Shown here one piece after another: positions 35,108-42,700 of a stretch of 64,000 nucleotides of DNA. Made by a program: the position numbers and the translations under genes. Source of the stretch: an uncultured Oscillospiraceae bacterium (lineage in GTDB: Bacteria; Bacillota; Clostridia; Oscillospirales; Oscillospiraceae). Each line of letters opens with the position of its first letter. Within the stretch, counting starts at the first letter, position 1. Below the pieces are notes generated by a model. The model had not been told where the DNA came from and ran no database searches. It was given only the letters and a program-made list of their open reading frames with translations. The stretch spans positions 50,730-114,729 of the forward strand of contig CAKTNW010000004.1 of assembly GCA_934589145.1 (NCBI GenBank), read 5' to 3'.

Positions 35108-36987
35108 ACGACCTCCTTGCGGACTGCCTGCTCCATGGCCAGGATGGCGGCGCTGTTGACCTCCTCCGGTGTACGGAAGGCGGGCACCAGCTCATGAAGG
35201 CAGGCCACCACCTGGTGGGCGTCATTGCTGTCAGCGGCGGCGCGCAGCCGTTCCAGCTGCCAGCACAGCTGGCCGCTGTCCACGGCGGGACGCTCCTCCA
35301 CGAAGATCTTGGCGTTCTCCGTCTGGTGCAGGTTCTTGTCGGAGATCAGCAGCTCCTCATAGAGCTTTTCGCCGGGCCGCAGGCCCACCTCCCGGATCTC
35401 AATGTCCACATAGGGGGTATAGCCCGACAGGCGGATCATCTTCTCCGCCAGCTCCAGGATATGTACCGGCTCGCCCATATCCAGCACGAACACCTCGCCG
35501 CTGTGGGCGAAGGAGCCGGCCTCCAGCACCAGCTGGACAGCCTCGGAGATGGTCATGAAATAGCGCACGATGCGCTTGTCAGTGACGGTCACGGGGCCGC
35601 CGTGGGCGATCTGCTTCTTGAACAGGGGGATCACAGAGCCGCTGGAGCCCAGTACATTGCCGAACCGGACGGCGGCGAACTCGGTGCCGCCCTCGCGGCG
35701 CAGGCCCTGCAGCACCTGCTCGCACAGGTACTTGGTGGCGCCCATCACGTTGGTGGGGTTCACGGCCTTGTCGGTGGAGATCAGCACGAACTTCTCCGCG
35801 CCGTACTCCCGGGCGGTCAGGGCGGTGTTGTAGGTGCCGAACACGTTGTTCTTCACCGCCTCGGCGGGACTGCCCTCCATCAGGGGCACATGCTTGTGGG
35901 CCGCCGCATGAAACACCACCTGGGGGTGATAGGTGTCGAAGATCTGCTCCAGCCGCTTCTTGTCCCGGACGGAGGCGATCTCCACGCTCATGTTCAGGGT
36001 GTCGCCGTATTTGTACAGCAGGTCGTTCTGCAGCTCGTAGGTGGTATTTTCCGCAATGTCCAGGATCACCAGGCGGCTGGGCCGGTATTCGGCGATCTGG
36101 CGGCACAGCTCGGAGCCGATGGAGCCGCCGCCGCCTGTGACCAGCACGGTCTTACCCTGGATGAAGGAGGCGATGCGGGGGTTATCCAGCGTCACCGGCT
36201 GGCGGCCCAGCAGGTCTTCGATTTCCACCTCGCGGACGGTAGGTGCGCTGCGGCTGCCGCTCTTGTCCACGGCGGTGACGGGATCGCCCAGCACATGGAC
36301 GCGGCGTCCCGTGGCGGCGCACAGCTCCAGGATCTCCCTGCGGCGCTCCGGCGTCAGATTCTGGATGGCCATGATCACGTCGGTCACCGGCGTGTCGGCC
36401 AGGATCTCGTCCATCTGGTCAATGGGGCCCAGCACCGGGATGCCGTGGATGCGCTTGTCCCGCTTCTCGCAGGAGTCGTCGATGATGCAGTAGGGCTTGA
36501 AGCGGCTGTAAACGTGGTCATTCAGCTCGCTGAGCAGCGCGGCGCCGGCGGAGCCGCCGCCTACGATGGCGGCGTAGGTCTGCCGCGTCTGGTTGATGCC
36601 GGTGACCCGGCGGCGGTAGATACGGTAGATGAACCGGTAGGCCAGCATGATCAGCAGCGCCACGGCGGTGCCGGTCAGCGCGCCGCTGATCCAGATGAGG
36701 CTCATGCCCATCATCAGATTGATGACGGCGTACAGGGCGAAGCCCAGTCCCATGCCGCTCAGCAGCGTCAGGTATTCCCGGCTTTCGGCATAGCGCCATA
36801 ATGTATTATAGGTGCGCAGCGCCAGTTGGAAGATCAGCACGCACACGGTCAGCAGGCCGATGTGCATCACCAGATTGTAAAAGCGCACGTCACCGGTGGA
36901 TAGCGCGGAAAGGAAAATGGCAAAATTGCAGCAGAAGATCATGACCACATCCAGCAGCAGCACGATCAAGCCGCGGTATCGAGACAT
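35104..36987 (-). CDS. Membrane-bound nucleoside-diphosphate-sugar epimerase/dehydratase (PglF/CapD-like)
   Basis: 627 aa. Four membrane helices in the first about 120 residues (VLLLDVVMIFCCNFAIFLSA; HIGLLTVCVLIFQLAL; GMGLGFALYAVINL; TGTAVALLIMLAYRF), an intermediate Rossmann-like domain (about 150-270, YAAIVGGGSAGAALL), then the short-chain dehydrogenase domain: TGGGGSIGSELCRQ (Thr about 284), TDKAVNPTNVMGATK and RFGNVLGSSGSVIPLF. The family makes the first keto-sugar of a glycan repeat, such as UDP-4-keto-6-deoxy-GlcNAc. First gene of the operon, at tandem promoters. Confidence 0.95.
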   Translation of the reverse strand: MSRYRGLIVLLLDVVMIFCCNFAIFLSALSTGDVRFYNLVMHIGLLTVCVLIFQLALRTYNTLWRYAESREYLTLLSGMGLGFALYAVINLMMGMSLIWISGALTGTAVALLIMLAYRFIYRIYRRRVTGINQTRQTYAAIVGGGSAGAALLSELNDHVYSRFKPYCIIDDSCEKRDKRIHGIPVLGPIDQMDEILADTPVTDVIMAIQNLTPERRREILELCAATGRRVHVLGDPVTAVDKSGSRSAPTVREVEIEDLLGRQPVTLDNPRIASFIQGKTVLVTGGGGSIGSELCRQIAEYRPSRLVILDIAENTTYELQNDLLYKYGDTLNMSVEIASVRDKKRLEQIFDTYHPQVVFHAAAHKHVPLMEGSPAEAVKNNVFGTYNTALTAREYGAEKFVLISTDKAVNPTNVMGATKYLCEQVLQGLRREGGTEFAAVRFGNVLGSSGSVIPLFKKQIAHGGPVTVTDKRIVRYFMTISEAVQLVLEAGSFAHSGEVFVLDMGEPVHILELAEKMIRLSGYTPYVDIEIREVGLRPGEKLYEELLISDKNLHQTENAKIFVEERPAVDSGQLCWQLERLRAAADSNDAHQVVACLHELVPAFRTPEEVNSAAILAMEQAVRKEVV

Positions 36988-37007
36988 TTCCGGTATCCTC
37001 CTCTCCT

Positions 37008-37036
37008 ATTATAAATAAAACCAGATAATCAGTCAA
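37008..37036 (-). promoter_or_regulatory. Proximal tandem promoter of the envelope operon
   Basis: Minus strand: TTGACT (37036-37031), 17-bp spacer, TATAAT (37013-37008). A transcript from here would have a leader of only about 15 nt before the GGAGG site. Confidence 0.65.
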
Positions 37037-37042
37037 TTTTTA

Positions 37043-37071
37043 ATTATAGCAGTACATGCACGGAAAGTCAA
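37043..37071 (-). promoter_or_regulatory. Distal tandem promoter of the envelope operon
   Basis: Minus strand: TTGACT (37071-37066), 17-bp spacer, TATAAT (37048-37043), exactly 35 bp upstream of the proximal copy and identical in both hexamers. Confidence 0.7.
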
Positions 37072-37203
37072 ACAGATACTGGCGTTTTTCTTTATAATCG
37101 CCGTTTTTTTGACAAGAAGCGCGCCGGACGGCGCGATCTCCCTGTTTCGTGGCGAAATAATGGGTACCGGCGCTATTTTTTTGCTGGTTTTTGAAAACGG
37201 GAC

Positions 37204-37232
37204 TTGCATTTTTGATAGTGAAGTGGTATACT
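37204..37232 (+). promoter_or_regulatory. Sigma-A promoter of the 73-aa sortase substrate
   Basis: TTGCAT at 37204-37209, 17-bp spacer, TATACT at 37227-37232. The divergent gap (37072-37203) otherwise holds a GCGCCGG/CGGCGCG-like stem and no ORF. Confidence 0.65.
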
Positions 37233-37268
37233 GTCTCACAACAATAGATGACTGTGGAGGTTTTTACA

Positions 37269-37490
37269 ATGAAAAAGCTTCTTGTTTCCTTGATCATGTC
37301 CCTGGCGCTGTGCCTGGCGCTGGCCACCAGCGCGTTTGCGGTTACCAGCCCCGAGCATCCCAATACGCCTGTGGACGATAAGCCGACCTCTCCCCAGACC
37401 GGCTACGAAATGGGTATCGGCAGCGTGGCTGCCGCCGCTGTGCTGTGCGGTGGTATTGCTGTGGTGACCGGTAAGAAGAGCCGCGGCTGA
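37269..37490 (+). CDS. Small sortase substrate (about 20 mature residues)
   Basis: 73 aa. Signal peptide about 1-24 (ending SAFA), a 20-residue Pro/Thr/Asp-rich stretch (25-44), the sorting motif SPQTG at 41-45, a hydrophobic helix (about 48-66) and a basic end KKSRG. SPQTG fits the (S/P)PxTG motif known for Clostridioides difficile class B sortase, and a class B sortase is encoded directly downstream. After both cleavages only about 20 residues would remain attached to the wall. GGAGG at 37256-37260 fixes the ATG. A terminator lies between this gene and the sortase. Confidence 0.85.
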   Translation: MKKLLVSLIMSLALCLALATSAFAVTSPEHPNTPVDDKPTSPQTGYEMGIGSVAAAAVLCGGIAVVTGKKSRG

Positions 37491-37524
37491 TCGCACGCTC
37501 GGCAACAAACACATGATGAAGAAA

Positions 37525-37562
37525 GTCCCATAAATGGTGCGCCGTTTATGGGACATTTTCTT
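37525..37562 (+). terminator. Intrinsic terminator (partial) between substrate and sortase
   Basis: Stem GTCCCATAAA/TTTATGGGAC (37525-37534, 37545-37554) with a 10-base loop, followed by ATTTTCTTGCTTT. The imperfect T run suggests read-through into the sortase gene. Confidence 0.7.
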
Positions 37563-37584
37563 GCTTTAATAAGGAGTATGACCC

Positions 37585-38361
37585 ATGAAAAAGCCTGTAA
37601 AGATCCTGCTGGGCTGCGTGTCCGCCGTGGCGGTGATTCTGTGCGTGCTGTGCGTGCTGTTCATCGTCCAGTACGTCCGTGGCCAGTCCCTGAACGACCG
37701 GCTGGGCGGCGGACTGACCTCTGCTGTGCTGGCAGATATCACGGTGGATCCCGACAGCGACACACGCTATATGGCCACCGACATCGACTTCGACGAGCTG
37801 ACCGCCATGAACGACGAGATCTACGCTTGGATCGAGGTGCCCGGCACCGTCATCAACTACGCCGTGGTGCAGAGCAAGACCGACGACCTGTTCTACAACA
37901 ATCACGGCGTGGACAAGGCGTATTTCTCCGGCGGCAGCATCTACTCCCAGCGGTATAACAGCACCGACTTCCAGGACAGCATGACGGTGCTGTACGGCCA
38001 CAACCGCCAGTCCCAGACCATGTTTGCCCAGCTGAACAACTTTGCCGACGCCGCGTATTTCGACGCCAACCGGGATATCTACATCTACACGCCGGAGACG
38101 GTGTACCGCTACGAGATCTTTGCCGCCTATCCCCACTCCAGCGAGCATCTGCTGCTGTGCTACGACTTCGACGATTCCCAGCAGTTCGCCGATTATTTCG
38201 ACAGCCTGTCCGATACCGTCAACGCCAACTACCGCCGCGACCTGTTCCCGGAGTACGGGGACAAGGTGCTGACCCTGTCCACCTGCTATAAGCAGAACCG
38301 CATGCAGCGCTATCTGGTGCAGGGCGTGCTGGCGGAGGAATACACCGTGCTGCAGAAGTGA
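37585..38361 (+). CDS. srtB: Class B sortase
   Basis: 258 aa membrane-anchored transpeptidase. N-terminal helix about 7-30. Catalytic His139 in VLYGHN, Cys234 in TLSTC and Arg242 in MQRYLV complete the sortase triad; the segment order and the TLSTC motif follow class B (class A has TLxTC with a shorter core). It would link proteins carrying SPQTG-like motifs to peptidoglycan, including the 73-aa product upstream and possibly the giant repeat protein. ATAAGGAG precedes the ATG. It overlaps the LCP gene if that begins at its GTG. Confidence 0.95.
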   Translation: MKKPVKILLGCVSAVAVILCVLCVLFIVQYVRGQSLNDRLGGGLTSAVLADITVDPDSDTRYMATDIDFDELTAMNDEIYAWIEVPGTVINYAVVQSKTDDLFYNNHGVDKAYFSGGSIYSQRYNSTDFQDSMTVLYGHNRQSQTMFAQLNNFADAAYFDANRDIYIYTPETVYRYEIFAAYPHSSEHLLLCYDFDDSQQFADYFDSLSDTVNANYRRDLFPEYGDKVLTLSTCYKQNRMQRYLVQGVLAEEYTVLQK

Positions 38362-38369
38362 GAGAGCCT

Positions 38370-39422
38370 ATGGAAGAACAGAAAACACGCAAAAAGCTGC
38401 CGCTGGGCCTGCGGCTGTTCATCATCCTCATGGCGGTGACGCTGCTGCTGTGCGCCACGGTGTTCGGCATCTGGCTCCATGGCCGCAGCGTTCTGCGCAG
38501 CAAGACCGTCAAGGCGCCTACCATCGAGGGCGGCGATACCCAGCTTGACAGCTACACCGTCTACCGTGACGGCAAGTACTACCGCTATAAGGACGGCATG
38601 GTGAATCTGCTGCTGATGGGCGTGGACGCCGACGAGAAGTTCACCCAGCCCCACGCCTACGGCGGCGACTACCAGGCGGATGTGATCATCCTGGCGGCGC
38701 TGGACACGGTCAACGACAAGATGACCCTGATCTCCGTCTCCCGCGATACCATGTGCGACATCGCCATCCTGGGGGATGACCAGCGGCAAGCGGGAGTGGC
38801 CCATGTCCAGCTTGCCCTGTCCTACGCCTATGGCGACGGCCTCACCGTAAGCTGTGAGCTGTGCCGCGAGGCGGTGTCCGCCCTGTTCCACGGCCTGGAG
38901 ATCGACGGCTACGGCGCTTTCTTCCTGGGCGGCGTGGGCAAGCTGAACGACGCCCTGGGCGGCGTCACCGTCACGGTGCCGGACGGCCTGCCGGATATTC
39001 CGGCCTTCTCCGGCCTGACCCCCGGCAGCACCGTTGCGCTGAACGGCACCCAGGCCCGCGCCTTCATCCAGTGGCGCGAGGAGAACGCCACCGGCAACGA
39101 CGGCCGCATGCAGCGGCAGAAGCAGTTTCTTCTGTCCGCCGTCTCCCAGGTGCGCGGCCAGATCAGGAACAACCCCACCAGCGTCCTGACCCTGTACAAC
39201 ACCGTCAGCGACTACGTCCTTACCGACCTTGACCTCAGCCGCGTCGTCTACCTGGCCACCGAGGCCGCCGCCATGAGCTTTGACGGCGACATCCTCCGCG
39301 TCCCCACCGGCGAGGGGACGATCAGCGCCGAAAACCACCTGGAGCTGCCCGTGGATGAGGAGGGCCTCACCGACCTGATCCTCTCTGTTTTTTACGAGGA
39401 ATTCACGCCCGATACCAATTAA
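38370..39422 (+). CDS. LytR-CpsA-Psr (LCP) family glycopolymer ligase
   Basis: 350 aa from ATG 38370 (a GTG at 38358 overlaps the sortase stop as GTGA and is also possible). A cytoplasmic basic segment, one membrane helix (about 15-37), then the LCP domain: NLLLMGVDADE, DVIILAALDTVNDKMTLISVSRDT (catalytic Arg/Asp region), FLGGVGKLNDALGGVTV, ALNGTQARAFIQWRE and RMQRQKQFLLS. LCP enzymes transfer lipid-linked polysaccharides onto peptidoglycan or proteins. It fits with the divergent capsule-type operon, whose product it may anchor. Confidence 0.94.
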   Translation: MEEQKTRKKLPLGLRLFIILMAVTLLLCATVFGIWLHGRSVLRSKTVKAPTIEGGDTQLDSYTVYRDGKYYRYKDGMVNLLLMGVDADEKFTQPHAYGGDYQADVIILAALDTVNDKMTLISVSRDTMCDIAILGDDQRQAGVAHVQLALSYAYGDGLTVSCELCREAVSALFHGLEIDGYGAFFLGGVGKLNDALGGVTVTVPDGLPDIPAFSGLTPGSTVALNGTQARAFIQWREENATGNDGRMQRQKQFLLSAVSQVRGQIRNNPTSVLTLYNTVSDYVLTDLDLSRVVYLATEAAAMSFDGDILRVPTGEGTISAENHLELPVDEEGLTDLILSVFYEEFTPDTN

Positions 39423-39437
39423 ATAGCGCCTTATCCC

Positions 39438-39466
39438 GCCCGCCGCGAAAAGCGGCGGGCTTTTTT
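39438..39466 (+). terminator. Intrinsic terminator after LCP gene
   Basis: Stem GCCCGCCGC/GCGGCGGGC (39438-39446, 39452-39460), loop GAAAA, then TTTTTT. Confidence 0.93.
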
Positions 39467-39522
39467 GTGGGTTTTGCACGCAAATCAAGCCAATATTTTT
39501 TCGGAATTTCAGATAAAAACTA

Positions 39523-39551
39523 TTGCAAAACGGCGTCGAATGAAGTAAACT
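39523..39551 (+). promoter_or_regulatory. Sigma-A promoter of the GH20 protein operon
   Basis: TTGCAA at 39523-39528, 17-bp spacer, TAAACT at 39546-39551. Confidence 0.65.
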
Positions 39552-39574
39552 TAATCGTGAATCAGTGTCGGTAA

Positions 39575-39599
39575 TGTTGGCTGAACCGTTCGGCCAACA
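39575..39599 (+). promoter_or_regulatory. 5' leader hairpin
   Basis: Stem TGTTGGC-T-GAA / TTC-G-GCCAACA (11 bp with one T-G wobble) and loop CCG, about 17 nt after the expected transcription start. It has no T run, so it is an mRNA-stabilising or regulatory structure rather than a terminator. Confidence 0.55.
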
Positions 39600-39642
39600 G
39601 GAACCTGCGTGACGCGCGGCAAAGGCGCATAGGAGAGTGAAG

Positions 39643-39735
39643 ATGATGAAAAAAACGACCCTGTTGACCATACGCGGCCCCTGCGGACGGGCGGTATCGC
39701 GGCGAAAATATGAGAAAGGAACGAGTGAACAATGA
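39643..39735 (+). CDS. Candidate 30-codon leader ORF, coupled to the GH20 gene
   Basis: 30 aa from tandem ATGs (39643, 39646), preceded by AGGAG (39631-39635). The product is basic (MMKKTTLLTIRGPCGRAVSR, then RKYEKGTSEQ) with no membrane signal. Its stop TGA overlaps the ATG of the 1776-aa gene as ATGA, so translation of the large protein could depend on it. The GH20 gene also has its own AAAGGAACG site, inside the leader ORF. No homolog recognised. Confidence 0.45.
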   Translation: MMKKTTLLTIRGPCGRAVSRRKYEKGTSEQ

Positions 39736-42700
39736 ACCAGACACAAAAACACACAACTGGCAAAAAGCTTCTGGCTCTGCTTCTGGCGCTGATCATGTCG
39801 GTCAGCCTGTTGCCCATGTCCGTGTTCGCGGCAGATCTGGAGCAGACCGATGCTGACGGTCAGCCTGTTGTCGAGCAGGGCGTCGAGGACGCTGTGACCG
39901 ATGAAACCGACGGCCAGGACGAGGAAGCCGTCCCCCAGGAGCCTGTGGAAGACGTACAGGAGCCTGCGGAGGACGAGACTGACGTGACCGACGCGGACAT
40001 CCAGGCCGCTGAGGGCGACGTGGCCGTCCAGGCGGCTGAGATCAACTATGTGACAAAGACCGGCAATGGCAAGACGTTGGACGATAGCACCTTCTATCGC
40101 ATTGTCCATATCGACTGCGGCCGTAAGTATTTCAGCGTTGCTGATCTCAAGAAGATCATTAACTACGCTGCCGCGTCGAACTACACCCATGTGGAGCTGG
40201 CCTTCGGCAACGATGGCCTGCGTTTCCTGCTGGATGATATGGAAGTAACCGCCAGCGGTGTGACTTATGGCAGTGATGATGTGAAATCTGCCATTCAGGC
40301 GGGCAACAAGGCCTTTTATGATGCCGGAACCAACGAGCTGATCCAGAGCGAGATGAAGGAGATCATCTCCTATGCAAATAGCAAGGGCATCGGCATCATC
40401 CCCATGTTTGACGCGCCGGGTCACCTCCAGACGGTTGTCAGAGCGATGGCGATCTTGGGTGTGGCTACTAATGAGTATACTACCCCCACCACCAGCGGTA
40501 CCAGTGTGAATTATGCCATTAACCTCACTGACGCGGCCAGTGTAAACTTTGTGCAGGCACTGATGCAGAAGTACATCACCTACTTTAAAAACCAGGGCTG
40601 CACCATGTTCAATATTGCTGCCGACGAGTGCGGCTTCAGCAACATGAACAACACGACCTACACCGCTTATGCCAATCTGGTCAACAGCATGGCAGCCATG
40701 GTGCAGAACACCGGTATGGTGGCGCTGGCCTTCAACGATGGTATCTACCATATCGGCCTCACGACGAGCGTAGAGTTTGATAGCAATATTGCTGTCTGCT
40801 ACTGGGATGCTTCTTCGACTAAGTATGCACCGGCGGCAACACTGGCAGGTAAGGGTTTCAAAATCATCAATACCAACAACAAGTGGTATTATGTGATTGG
40901 CAAAGAGAATATTACCAATCGCAGCGACTGGAGTGGGTATGCCTATACCTGCCAGTACGCAAAGGAGCAGATGTCCAGCGAAAACAGCTGCTTGAGCATC
41001 GACGGCGATAGCAATAAGACAACGCCGGTAGGCTGCATGGCGGCTATCTGGTGCGACTATCCCTCCAATAGTGCAAACTGGACAAATGTGGAGAGCTATA
41101 TCCAGACGCTTTCCCAGTATAACAGCACCTACTTCGTCAAGGCGGCTGTGCCTGCGATTAAGGTTGACAGCGCGAACCTGACCGTGGATGGTACGACGAC
41201 GCTGACGATGGCCAATGTGGATGCGTCGGCTACCGTGACCTGGAAGGTTACGCCTGAGGGCGTGATTGAACTGTCCGCCACTACTGGCGCCAGCATCACC
41301 GCCAAGGCGCTGAAGGCTGGCACCGCCACCGTCACCGCCACTGTGAACGGTACCGACTATACGACGAAGATCACGGTTCAGGACGCGGGCGACGAGACGT
41401 TTAATAGCGAGAAGGATATCTACGTCACCGTCGGCGGCGAAACAACGGAATCCGTAACTGGCGCGAATTATGCTGGCGATTACACGACCAAGGACGAGTC
41501 CATCGCATCTGTGACCGTCACGGGTGAGAATGAAAAGGAAGGGACTGAAAAGTATACTTCGACTCGTGTAAGCTATAGGAATTTAGCTAGCAGTATCAGT
41601 CGCAACTGGACGGAGACATCATACTACTATCAAGTTGGGAATAACTATTATCCCGTATATGTACGGTATCAAAACAACTATTACTATTACGGCTATTCTA
41701 CAACTGGTGATTCTAGCAATGTGACGTCTATAGATTCCTCAAGATGGGGTAGTACTCAGGTTCCGGTCTATACCAAGACTGGCGTTCCCGGCACTTCCGC
41801 TTCTACCACCATTACCTTTACCGGTAAAAAGGTCGGTGATACCTATGTGATCATTGGCGGCGTGAAGTATAACATCCACGTTGTGGCAGAAGACCTGAGC
41901 AAGGCTGGCACCCTGCCTATCCAGACCTGGTTCACCAACTGCGATATCGAAGTTGTAGCTACGGAGAATAATACACAGTATACGGTTGGACAGACCACAG
42001 GTAACTTTGTAAACGGTAACTGGCAGGATAACAAGCAACCGTACTATGTTTCCGTTTCCGCGAAGGATGCTTATGGTGCGGACGGTGTGCCTCTCTCCGC
42101 AGTACTGCCGGCAACCATGCTCCGCTATGAGAATAGTAATACCTATTGGCAGCAGGCATATACCGGAAAGGTTCAGAAAGAGCTTGTGCTGTGGACTGGT
42201 CGTATTCACAGCAGCAGCAATATTCAGCTGATTTCCGGTAAAGACTACTCCAATACTGGCACAGAGTTCCAGTATGTCAGATATTTTGGCGGCGCTTGGG
42301 CGGTTTCCGCAGACCGTATCAACTGGACAACGGTGACCGGCGCTGGCTCCACTACCAATTCTTCCTCCTGCACGGAGCAGTTGGCTGTGTACTACATGAT
42401 GCGCTCTGAGATCACCAAGGAAGTGACCACTGACGTGGCCGACTGGGGCTATATTAAGAGCGACAGCACCTATGGTACACAGATTTCTTCTGGAAACTAT
42501 GTGATTCTTGACTTCGCCGTCAAGTATGAGGGCGGTACCCGTAACCCGAATACCTTCCCGCAGGATGGCAAGACGTTCGTGTTCCACTGCACGCCGAATG
42601 ACGCCAGCGGTTCAGTAAAGCAGGATTCCAGCGGCAATTATTATCGTCAGCTGAACAACTTCCGTGGTGTGAACACCAGCGAATATGAGATCTACATGGT

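Noticed and set aside
39552-39642. Possible cyclic di-GMP or other riboswitch in the GH20 leader
   Set aside because: The segment has a hairpin and a GCAAAG-like string, but the conserved cyclic di-GMP aptamer segments are not present.
38310-40751. 813-codon minus-strand frame opposite LCP and GH20 genes
   Set aside because: It crosses a strong terminator and promoter, and the plus-strand genes have clear domains.
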